Below are positions 14,152 through 20,298 of a stretch of 20,298 bases of DNA, one piece after another. The notes beneath the pieces are model-generated. The model was given only the letters and a program-made list of their open reading frames with translations. It did no database searches and had not been told where the DNA came from. The stretch lies in NCBI GenBank assembly GCA_937897625.1, contig CALCNZ010000289.1, positions 1 to 20,298 on the forward strand. The letters are read 5' to 3'. Within the stretch, counting starts at the first letter, position 1; every line of letters starts with the position of its first letter. This stretch comes from an uncultured Flavobacteriales bacterium (GTDB lineage Bacteria; Bacteroidota; Bacteroidia; Flavobacteriales_D; Sanyastnellaceae). Both the position numbers and the translations under genes were made by a program.

Positions 14152-15189
14152 TTAGAACCGCTTGGTATTCACTTCCTTTGGAATAAGCGCACCTTCGGTT
14201 AAAACAGAAGTAAATAATTTAGCGAAATACGGCGCAAGAAGAACTCCCTTCGAACCTAAGCCTCCGAATACACCAAGCATTTCATTCTCTTTGGCGAAAC
14301 CAATAATGGGACGTCTGTCGCGGGTTGTGGGACGAAAACCTGTTTTATGACTCTCGACAAAAACATCCATTTCAAGTCTTAGCTTCAATTCGGAAAGTAG
14401 CTGCTCCTTCGCCTCTTCGGTAGGCTCATCGGGTACTTCATTCCAATTGTAGGTTGCACCCAAACGAAATCTATTGCTTCCAAATGGAAGCAGAAACTGT
14501 CCGAAATTGACAATGGCGTCCAATTCTAAATTTTCAATTTTCAAATCAAGCACTTGTCCGTGGTTCGGAATAAGATCGAGCTCTTCCAATCCCTTCCATT
14601 TATTTACGCCAATTCCATTGCAGAGTATGAGTTTGTCGAATGGTCTTTCCTTCCACAAAACACCTTTGGTTGTAAATTGAACATCGTCTTCATTCACAGC
14701 TTCTTCAATAAAATTTTCGTGTTGAATGAAATAATTTTTAGCAACTTCCCGAAATAACGGAACATTGAGCCACCCGCATTCATTCACTTCGCTGTTTCCA
14801 AAGGGCGAATTGAAATTCGCTTGAACGCTAATGTTCGTGCGGGCGGAAAGGAAACGCCCCACTTCAGGATGATCCGATTTCTCGTCCCAAAAATTCGCAT
14901 CTTGAATGGAATTGAAAATGCGTGCAACGGGAAGAGTATGAAAAAAACTTGTGTGAAGTTTTTCCTCCAACTTTCGAAAAGTAAGATTCATTTCTTCCAG
15001 CATTTCTTTTGCAAGCCATGAAGCAGCAAGCCTTTTGAAGGTAACTGGATTCCACATACCCGCTGCTACTTGAGAAGCAGACGCGTGCTTATAATCGTCG
15101 GCGATCAACACCTCCTCTCCTTTTTCAAGAAGAGAAAAGGCTAGCAGTGTTCCTGCTAGCCCTTGTCCTACGATTAAATATTTCGACAT
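14152..15189 (-). CDS. FAD-dependent oxidoreductase, DAO family
   Basis: The 345-residue protein has the N-terminal FAD dinucleotide fold YLIVGQGLAGTLLAFSLLEKG (Gly8, Gly10, Gly13) and the C-terminal DAO signature FRPTTRDRRPIIG followed by GVFGGLGSKGVLLAPYFA. This is the D-amino acid/glycine oxidase superfamily, also close to the C-terminal half of MnmC. The middle AGMWNPVTFKRLAASWLA segment is typical of a Bacteroidota subgroup whose substrate is not known to me. No signal peptide or membrane segment is seen. It begins 2 bases after kbl, so it is probably the last gene of the acpP-fabF-rnc-kbl transcript. A role in amine or amino-acid oxidation is likely. ThiO-like glycine oxidase is one alternative, but nothing else here demonstrates a thiamine pathway. 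Confidence 0.83.
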   Translation of the reverse strand: MSKYLIVGQGLAGTLLAFSLLEKGEEVLIADDYKHASASQVAAGMWNPVTFKRLAASWLAKEMLEEMNLTFRKLEEKLHTSFFHTLPVARIFNSIQDANFWDEKSDHPEVGRFLSARTNISVQANFNSPFGNSEVNECGWLNVPLFREVAKNYFIQHENFIEEAVNEDDVQFTTKGVLWKERPFDKLILCNGIGVNKWKGLEELDLIPNHGQVLDLKIENLELDAIVNFGQFLLPFGSNRFRLGATYNWNEVPDEPTEEAKEQLLSELKLRLEMDVFVESHKTGFRPTTRDRRPIIGFAKENEMLGVFGGLGSKGVLLAPYFAKLFTSVLTEGALIPKEVNTKRF

Positions 15190-15191
15190 TC

Positions 15192-16382
15192 TTATTGAAT
15201 CACATTTAATGCTTTTCCAACTTTGGTAAAAGCTTCTATGGCTTTGTCTATGTGCTCAAACTCATGTCCAGCGCTCAGCTGAACGCGAATGCGTGCTTGT
15301 CCTTTCGCAACAACCGGAAAGAAAAATCCAATTACATATATGCCCTCTTGCAACAAAGCATCTGCAAAATCCTGAGCCAACTTCGCGTCGTACAACATGA
15401 CTGGAACAATTGCGCTGTCACCATCTTTAATTTCGAAGCCTGCAGCTTTAATTCCTGTTTTAAAGCGATTGATGTTCGCTTCTAACTTGTCGCGCAAGTC
15501 TGAAGAAGCGCTTAGCATATCCATAACAGCTATAGATGCACCCACGATAGAAGGCGCCAATGAATTCGAGAACAAATAAGGTCTTGAACGTTGACGAAGT
15601 AAATCAATAATTTCTTTTCTTCCGCTGGTGAATCCGCCCATTGCTCCGCCTAATGCCTTTCCTAAAGTACCGGTGATAATGTCTACACGTCCCAAAACAT
15701 TTTTCAACTCAATGGTTCCTCTTCCAGTTTTTCCAATGAAACCGGTTGCATGACACTCATCTACCATAACCATTGCACCGTATTGGTCAGCGAGGTCGCA
15801 AATTTTATCGAGTTGCGCTACATATCCGTCCATTGAGAAGACACCGTCGGTAACGATTAATTTGAAACGCGCACCTGAAGCAGCTTTCAGTTGCTCTTCT
15901 AGATCTGCCATGTCGTTATTCTTGTAACGGTAGCGCTGCGCTTTACACAAGCGAACACCGTCAATAATCGATGCATGATTCAATTCATCTGAAATAATTG
16001 CGTCTTGCTCATTCAAAAGCGGCTCGAAAATTCCTCCATTTGCGTCGAATGCAGCGGCATATAAAATGGTGTCTTCGGTGTGAAGGAAATCAGATAGTTT
16101 CTGTTCCAAAGTTTTGTGAATGTCTTGGGTTCCACATATAAAACGCACACTGGACATTCCGAAACCGTGAGAATCAATGGTGGCCTTCGCTGCTTCCAAA
16201 ACAGCCGGATGACTTGACAAACCGAGGTAATTGTTCGCACAAAAATTCAACACCTCTTTACCTTCCGTTGTTTTAATAACGGCAGCTTGAGGGGTGGTAA
16301 TGATGCGTTCTCTTTTGAATAGACCTGCTTCGCGAATACTGTTCAATTCGTTCTGCAAATGTTCCTGCATTTTTCCGTACAT
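15192..16382 (-). CDS. kbl: Glycine C-acetyltransferase (2-amino-3-ketobutyrate CoA ligase)
   Basis: Kbl is a PLP enzyme of the alpha-oxoamine synthase family that interconverts 2-amino-3-ketobutyrate plus CoA with glycine plus acetyl-CoA in threonine breakdown. The ATG at 16382 gives 396 residues and the usual opening MYGKMQEHLQNEL; the in-frame TTG three codons upstream is not needed. Visible motifs are FCANNYLGLSSHP, DELNHASIIDGVR (His136), DGVFSMDGY, VDECHATGFIG (Asp208, His211) and the PLP-binding Lys242 in TGTLGKALGGAMGG. The length and motifs fit Kbl better than serine palmitoyltransferase or BioF, though this family is easily confused. It follows rnc by 11 bases. No threonine dehydrogenase gene is adjacent, which is the usual partner in other bacteria. 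Confidence 0.9.
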   Translation of the reverse strand: MYGKMQEHLQNELNSIREAGLFKRERIITTPQAAVIKTTEGKEVLNFCANNYLGLSSHPAVLEAAKATIDSHGFGMSSVRFICGTQDIHKTLEQKLSDFLHTEDTILYAAAFDANGGIFEPLLNEQDAIISDELNHASIIDGVRLCKAQRYRYKNNDMADLEEQLKAASGARFKLIVTDGVFSMDGYVAQLDKICDLADQYGAMVMVDECHATGFIGKTGRGTIELKNVLGRVDIITGTLGKALGGAMGGFTSGRKEIIDLLRQRSRPYLFSNSLAPSIVGASIAVMDMLSASSDLRDKLEANINRFKTGIKAAGFEIKDGDSAIVPVMLYDAKLAQDFADALLQEGIYVIGFFFPVVAKGQARIRVQLSAGHEFEHIDKAIEAFTKVGKALNVIQ

Positions 16383-16393
16383 AAGTTTCAATT

Positions 16394-17104
16394 TTAATTC
16401 GTGAATATTACTTTGGCAGCTGCTTCCGCCGCCGATTGTTCCGCTGCTTTTTTCGAACCGCCGGTTCCTCTTCCCACTTCTTTACCGTCTAATTCCAAGG
16501 CTATGGTGTAGAGCACTTGCGCGCCCATGTTTCGTTGTTCGCGCACAATGTAAACCAGGTGTCTTCGGGTTTTCTGTCCCCATTCGTGCAATTTACTTTT
16601 GTAGTCTACGTCTAAATGCACACGCTCATCTAAACCGTGAGCTTTCAATAATTTCAGTGCAATTTCGCGCGTAACCTTATATCCTTTATCAAGAAAAAGA
16701 GCGCCAAATAAGGCCTCCAGCGCATTTCCAATTAAGCTCTCATGAATCTCTTGTCTACCAATACTTACGTTTAGAAATTCATATAGCTTCAATTCGTAGC
16801 CAATGGAATTGAGATTGTCACGGCGAACAATCTTCGATTTCATTTTTGTGAGTTCGCCTTCGGTAAGTGCTGGATATTTTGAAAACAAGTAGTGCGCAAC
16901 AATACTATCAAGAATGGCATCGCCTAAGAACTCAAGACGTTCGTTGCTGTTTTTTATTCCTGGTTGAATTTCATCTGCGGCACTTGCATGGCGCAAAGCC
17001 GTTTCGTAAAGCGCAATGTTCTTGGGCCTCACATGAAATGTGTTGTGGATATAGTTGAATAACTCCTTATTGGAGTTTGCTTTGGAAAAGAATTTCCAAA
17101 TCAT
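16394..17104 (-). CDS. rnc: Ribonuclease III
   Basis: The 236-residue double-strand-specific endoribonuclease processes rRNA precursors and structured mRNAs. The catalytic signature NERLEFLGDAILD is at residues 54-66 with Glu55, Glu58 and Asp62 in place. A GELTKMKS segment with Glu84 follows, then SLIGNALEALFGALFLD with Glu130. The residue three positions before Glu130, Asp in E. coli (ADTVEALIG), is Asn127 here. A C-terminal double-stranded-RNA-binding domain spans about residues 165-235 (DYKSKLHEWGQ, then GRGTGGSKKAAEQSAAEAA). The start ATG overlaps the fabF stop in ATGA, implying translational coupling. The order acpP-fabF-rnc is common across bacteria and supports the call. Confidence 0.96.
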   Translation of the reverse strand: MIWKFFSKANSNKELFNYIHNTFHVRPKNIALYETALRHASAADEIQPGIKNSNERLEFLGDAILDSIVAHYLFSKYPALTEGELTKMKSKIVRRDNLNSIGYELKLYEFLNVSIGRQEIHESLIGNALEALFGALFLDKGYKVTREIALKLLKAHGLDERVHLDVDYKSKLHEWGQKTRRHLVYIVREQRNMGAQVLYTIALELDGKEVGRGTGGSKKAAEQSAAEAAAKVIFTN

Positions 17105-18351
17105 TCGAATTTCTTAAAAATAGCTGAAGTGTTGTGACCACCGAACCCGAAGGTGTTGGTCATGGCTACGTTCACCTCACGATGCTGTGCCTTGTTGAAC
17201 GTGAAGTTCAATTTCGGATCCAAAGCCTCATCGGTATTTACGAAGTTGATTGTTGGTGGAATAATTCCATTTTTGATTGCTAGAATGGTGGCAATGGCTT
17301 CAACAGCGCCAGCCGCACCAAGCAAGTGTCCGGTCATCGACTTCGTACTTGAAATGTTCAAATTGTAAGCGTGCTCTCCAAAGATATTTTGAATTGCCTT
17401 GGCTTCTTGAACATCACCCAAAGGTGTAGAAGTTCCGTGAACGTTAATGTAGTCAATGGCGTCGGATGAAATACCCGCGTCAGACAATGCATTTTTCATT
17501 ACGTTGGTTGCACCAATTCCTTCTGGATGTGGAGCAGTAATGTGATACGCGTCTGCAGACATTCCACCACCGATAAGTTCGGCGTAGATTTTTGCGCCAC
17601 GCGCCAAAGCGTGCTCAAGATCTTCTAAAATCAGACACCCTCCTCCTTCACCTAACACAAATCCATCGCGGGTTTTGTCGAAAGGCCTAGAAGCAGTGCT
17701 GTAATTTTCGTTATTCTCAGAAAGTGCTTTACATGCGTTGAATCCGCCAACTCCAGCTTCACAAATTGCAGCTTCCGAACCACCGCTTACAATAATGTCT
17801 GCCTTACCCAATCGAATGTAGTTAAAGGCATCTATTAAAGCGTTTGTTGAGGAAGCACAAGCTGAAACTGTTGTGTAGTTCGGACCTCTAAATCCGTATT
17901 GAATACTAATATGCCCTGAAGCAATATCGGCAATCATTTTAGGAATGAAAAAAGGATTGAAACGAGGCGTTCCGTCTCCTTTTGCGAAGTTCATACACTC
18001 TTCTTGGAAGGTATTTAATCCGCCAATCCCAGAACCCCAAATGACGCCAACACGATCCTTGTCTACTTTCTCCACATCGAGCCCAGAATCTACAATAGCT
18101 TCCTTCACAACTACTAAAGCGTAGTGCGTGTAAGGATCCATTTTGCGCATTTCTTTTCGCTCAATATGGTCTTCCATATTAAAGCCTTTGAGTTCACAAG
18201 CAAACTTGGTTTTAAACTTGCTCGCATCAAAGCGCGTAATAAGGTTAGAGCCACTCACGCCATTGATAAGACCGTTCCAGTAATCTGGGACAGTATTACC
18301 AATGGGTGTTAGTGCTCCTAGTCCGGTAACAACGACCCTTCTTAACTCCAT
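17101..18351 (-). CDS. fabF: Beta-ketoacyl-ACP synthase II
   Basis: This 416-residue condensing enzyme elongates acyl-ACP with malonyl-ACP in type II fatty acid synthesis. The Cys-His-His triad is visible: Cys165 (VSACASSTNAL), His305 (NVHGTSTPLGD) and His342 (STKSMTGHLLGAAGA). The N-terminal RRVVVTGLGALTPIGNTV and C-terminal TNTFGFGGHNTS blocks complete the family pattern. The length is standard for FabF. It lies 33 bases downstream of acpP, which encodes its carrier-protein substrate, and overlaps rnc by 4 bases. The initiating ATG at 18351 is unambiguous. No second condensing enzyme or other fab gene is in the window. Confidence 0.97.
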   Translation of the reverse strand: MELRRVVVTGLGALTPIGNTVPDYWNGLINGVSGSNLITRFDASKFKTKFACELKGFNMEDHIERKEMRKMDPYTHYALVVVKEAIVDSGLDVEKVDKDRVGVIWGSGIGGLNTFQEECMNFAKGDGTPRFNPFFIPKMIADIASGHISIQYGFRGPNYTTVSACASSTNALIDAFNYIRLGKADIIVSGGSEAAICEAGVGGFNACKALSENNENYSTASRPFDKTRDGFVLGEGGGCLILEDLEHALARGAKIYAELIGGGMSADAYHITAPHPEGIGATNVMKNALSDAGISSDAIDYINVHGTSTPLGDVQEAKAIQNIFGEHAYNLNISSTKSMTGHLLGAAGAVEAIATILAIKNGIIPPTINFVNTDEALDPKLNFTFNKAQHREVNVAMTNTFGFGGHNTSAIFKKFE

Positions 18352-18384
18352 AGGTATAGGGAAGGTTGAATAATTTCCGAGTGA

Positions 18385-18618
18385 TTATTTATTCGCAGTG
18401 ATGTAATCAATTGCTTGACCTACAGTCACAATTTTCTCTGCTTGATCGTCAGGAATAGCGATATTGAATTCCTTTTCAAATTCCATGATAAGCTCTACAG
18501 TATCCAAAGAATCTGCTCCCAAATCATTGGTGAAACTAGCTTCAGGGGTTACAACTGATGCTTCTACACCGAGTTTATCTACGATGATTTCGGTAACTTT
18601 TTGTGCAATTTCAGACAT
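18385..18618 (-). CDS. acpP: Acyl carrier protein
   Basis: The 77-residue acidic helical protein carries growing acyl chains on a phosphopantetheine arm. The attachment serine is Ser37 in the invariant GADSLDTVELIM motif. Further typical features are the opening VTEIIVDKLGV, the acidic helix MEFEKEFNIAIPDDQAEKI and the closing TVGQAIDYI. The length and charge pattern are normal. It is the first gene of a minus-strand operon with fabF, rnc, kbl and the FAD oxidoreductase. A TACTTTTG element 34 bases before its ATG is the likely promoter, and a 9-bp direct repeat sits just upstream of that element. It is divergent from the ThiF-like gene across about 200 bases. Confidence 0.97.
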   Translation of the reverse strand: MSEIAQKVTEIIVDKLGVEASVVTPEASFTNDLGADSLDTVELIMEFEKEFNIAIPDDQAEKIVTVGQAIDYITANK

Positions 18619-18652
18619 TGTCTTGATGTTTTTTTAAGGTTAAATACGGACG

Positions 18653-18660
18653 CAAAAGTA
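18653..18660 (-). promoter_or_regulatory. Putative -7 element of the acpP-fabF-rnc operon
   Basis: TACTTTTG on the minus strand matches the Bacteroidota -7 consensus TAnnTTTG and ends 34 bases before the acpP ATG. The -33 region shows no clear TTG; instead a repeated CATGAAAAG sits 4 bases upstream of the box. Position and context make this the likely start of the operon transcript. Confidence 0.5.
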
Positions 18661-18663
18661 CAA

Positions 18664-18700
18664 CTTTTCATGATGTACGCACTTTTTTTTGCTTTTCATG
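18664..18700 (-). repeat. Direct repeat CATGAAAAG (two copies) in the acpP promoter region
   Basis: The 9-mer CATGAAAAG occurs on the minus strand at 18672-18664 and again at 18700-18692, 28 bases apart start to start. One copy is separated from the putative -7 box by 3 bases and the other covers the area upstream of the -33 position. This would suit a regulator binding as a dimer of dimers, but no regulator gene is adjacent. The region from 18619 to 18820 otherwise contains only AT-rich sequence and a weak 6-bp inverted repeat (18738-18755). Confidence 0.4.
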
Positions 18701-18820
18701 CTAAATTTCTTTGCTTACACATTGAATTACAGCGCTTTAACAAACTAAATTGTTAGTAAAATATTTCGCAGGGCGCTCTGTAAACTATCTTGCCAATCGA
18801 AATTTACTCTGTTTGAAAGA

Positions 18821-19774
18821 ATGACCTGGGACCAAGATTATTTGAAAGAGAAGCATATTCTATTGATTGGATGTGGCGGATTGGCTCATGCCGCTCTTCC
18901 CTATTTGCTTTCCTCAGGAATTGGAAAGGCAACCCTCTTCGATGGAGACTTGGTTGAATCTTCCAATTTAAACCGACAACATCTTTTCACTCCAAACGAC
19001 CTTGGAAAAAACAAAGCTGCGGTATTAAAGGATTATTGTTCGGTTCACTTTCCTCAATCCATTATTATTTCAGAAGAACAAATGTTCGAGCCAAAAGCTG
19101 AAAAACGAACAACAGCGTTTGACTTGGTTTTCGATTTTACGGATCGCCTTGCCACGAAGCTCGCTTTGGCCAACCACTTCGAAAAACTGCGCATTCCCTA
19201 TTTCTATGCTGCTGCACAAATGAATGCGGGATCTAGCGCCTTCATTCATTTAAATAGTATTACCAGTGAAATGCTCTTTGGTCATGTTCCAGATGCCAGT
19301 AAAGTAGAGCGTGATTGCACCCTAGACGGGGTATGGCCTACAGTTGTAGCTTCGGTGGGCATTCATGTTGCCCACCAAGCCCTGCAGTTTTTAACGCTTT
19401 CGCCGTGTGCGTTTGTTGGGGCCATTGATTACTTCGATGGGATTTCTGGACTTTGGACACGGTTTCACTTCAACCCGAAACAAGAAAAAATAAAACCCGT
19501 GTCGTCCATCTCAGATTTGCTAAAAGACCGAAGCACACCTATTTTCTTTCTTGGTGAAAGTGATGCGCTTCCTGCTGAAATTATTGCTGTGACGGCATCG
19601 GAATTGAAAGATGAAATCGGAAAAATGAATCGACCGTGTATTGTTCTTTGTGAAACGGGACTTCGAGCAAAAGCCGCTGCAGAGCAGCTTTCAAAACAAT
19701 TCAATTTTCCCATTCTCAGTTGGAACAATAACCTCGATTCATTCTTAAACTTGTTGCATGAATCGGATGTCTAA
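18821..19774 (+). CDS. ThiF/MoeB/HesA-type E1-like protein with rhodanese-like tail
   Basis: The 317-residue protein starts with a nucleotide-binding fold (ILLIGCGGLAHAALPYLLSSG, residues 13-33) and the adenylation segment Asp43...SNLNRQHLF with Asn49 and Arg52. Later come DFTDRLATK with Asp108, the usual motif being D-x-x-D-N, and a possible active-site Cys166 in RDCTLDGVWPTVVAS. The two CxxC zinc pairs found in most MoeB/ThiF proteins are absent. The last 85 residues look like a shortened rhodanese domain with the loop CETGLRA (Cys277). Known relatives adenylate a ubiquitin-like sulfur carrier (ThiS, MoaD) and move sulfur to it. No such carrier gene is visible here. It faces acpP and overlaps the next gene by 17 bases. 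The domain call is firm; the pathway is uncertain. Confidence 0.85.
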   Translation: MTWDQDYLKEKHILLIGCGGLAHAALPYLLSSGIGKATLFDGDLVESSNLNRQHLFTPNDLGKNKAAVLKDYCSVHFPQSIIISEEQMFEPKAEKRTTAFDLVFDFTDRLATKLALANHFEKLRIPYFYAAAQMNAGSSAFIHLNSITSEMLFGHVPDASKVERDCTLDGVWPTVVASVGIHVAHQALQFLTLSPCAFVGAIDYFDGISGLWTRFHFNPKQEKIKPVSSISDLLKDRSTPIFFLGESDALPAEIIAVTASELKDEIGKMNRPCIVLCETGLRAKAAAEQLSKQFNFPILSWNNNLDSFLNLLHESDV

Positions 19775-20298
19775 ACTGTCCCGAACGCTTCGCTTTGCGA
19801 AGTTGCTGTTGAAGCGACCAACAAACGCTTCAAAAGACATTCGGTTGCGCATGCTTCAACACCGGTTGATGAGCGACTTAACCTATCGCCTTCCCAGGCG
19901 AGCGAAAAGAGATTTGTTCATCGGGTTCAAAGAATGGAAGCGCATCGTTTCTAGAAAAGCAATGCCCTCAAACCCCATTCACCATGCGCCTTGTGTATTG
20001 GTTTCGACTTCAAATCAAAAACAACTTGCCGAAGAATACGTGTCGGCCAATTCTGCTTTTCAAACATTAAATGTTTTGGTAAGAGAAGAACTTACCCTTT
20101 CAACTTTCCCCTTACCATTTCACTTGTTTGCGCTGCGCATTTCGATTCAGTGTTTATTCGATTCGCGCAGGGTGAATTTAGCGTTGATCATTCGTGAAGT
20201 GGCCGAATGGACGGCTGTTTCAGAATTTATTTCAACAAATAATATTACCGATTTTTTTGATTTTACTCCGTTTGAAAAAGACAGCAACGCTCTTGCAT
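19758..20298 (+). CDS. Unrecognised protein, 3' end outside window
   Basis: An open frame without stop runs from the ATG at 19758 to the window end, giving at least 180 residues. A second ATG at 19767 is equally possible. Its start overlaps the ThiF-like gene by 17 (or 8) bases, so the two are almost certainly co-transcribed and translationally coupled. The N-terminal 70 residues are strongly basic (SKLSRTLRFAKLLLKR, then LPRRAKRDLFIGFKEWKRIV). Then comes a more ordinary globular pattern (APCVLVSTSNQKQLAEEYV, FPLPFHLFALRISIQCLF, LALIIREVAEWTAV), ending in FDFTPFEKDSNALA at the edge. There is no signal peptide, no clear membrane helix and no family I recognise. The long stop-free frame, a codon pattern like the neighbouring genes and the overlap support it as a real gene. 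Confidence 0.7.
   Translation, partial: MNRMSKLSRTLRFAKLLLKRPTNASKDIRLRMLQHRLMSDLTYRLPRRAKRDLFIGFKEWKRIVSRKAMPSNPIHHAPCVLVSTSNQKQLAEEYVSANSAFQTLNVLVREELTLSTFPLPFHLFALRISIQCLFDSRRVNLALIIREVAEWTAVSEFISTNNITDFFDFTPFEKDSNALA

Noticed and set aside
16382..16391. TTG start for kbl at 16391
   Set aside because: The ATG at 16382 gives the family-standard opening MYGK; the upstream TTG adds three residues with no support.
18738..18755. Inverted repeat TAACAA-N6-TTGTTA between acpP and the ThiF-like gene as an operator
   Set aside because: Only six weak A/T-rich pairs; such repeats are expected by chance in AT-rich gaps, and no promoter element for the ThiF-like gene could be placed relative to it.
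19991..20197. Short 68-codon plus-strand frame near the window end
   Set aside because: It lies inside the long stop-free frame that starts at 19758 and is in a different phase. The longer frame, coupled to the ThiF-like gene, is the better choice.
1..20298. CRISPR arrays, insertion sequences, phage genes, tRNA or rRNA genes, attachment sites
   Set aside because: No regularly spaced repeats, transposase or integrase proteins, terminal inverted repeats, or tRNA-like cloverleaf sequences were found on either strand; all long stretches are filled by housekeeping-type genes.

Overview
The window looks like a chromosomal core region of a Bacteroidota bacterium, probably close to the Flavobacteriales/Cytophagales type. 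Three things point there. The gene order nadK, porG, uppS, bamA, ompH, ompH is typical of that phylum. PorG is a type IX secretion component restricted to the phylum. Several genes have a TAnnTTTG -7 promoter element a short distance before their start, and clear Shine-Dalgarno sequences are rare. There is no sign of phage, insertion sequence, integron, CRISPR, tRNA or rRNA. No gap between genes exceeds about 200 bases.

Layout. (1) 1-798 (+) is the 3' part of purH, meeting murI (-) tail to tail on a shared TTAA. (2) 795-8715 (-) is a cell-envelope block. In transcription order it runs: CBS/ACT-like regulator, nadK, porG, uppS, bamA, two Skp/OmpH chaperones, a strong terminator, then murI. It joins cofactor supply, lipid-carrier synthesis, outer-membrane protein folding and secretion, and peptidoglycan precursor synthesis. 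(3) 8816-11174 (+) holds pdxJ, an esterase-like alpha/beta hydrolase in a TAATG overlap, and a double-domain universal stress protein with its own promoter. (4) 11178-14061 (-) is a tight three-gene cassette: a YfiR-like periplasmic protein, an exported helical-repeat protein, and a two-pass membrane PP2C/SpoIIE phosphatase. It is the best candidate here for a poorly described signalling system. (5) 14152-18618 (-) is a fatty-acid/RNA-processing operon, acpP, fabF, rnc, kbl, then a DAO-type FAD oxidoreductase, with a promoter and a 9-bp direct repeat in front of acpP. (6) 18821-20298 (+) is a ThiF-type E1-like protein with a rhodanese-like tail, overlapping an unrecognised gene that runs off the window end.

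Most genes are ordinary housekeeping genes. The points most worth a second look are the YfiR/repeat/SpoIIE cassette, the ThiF-rhodanese protein and its overlapping partner, the absence of an ATG start in bamA, the terminator that occupies the murI leader, and an Asp-to-Asn change at a metal-site position of RNase III.
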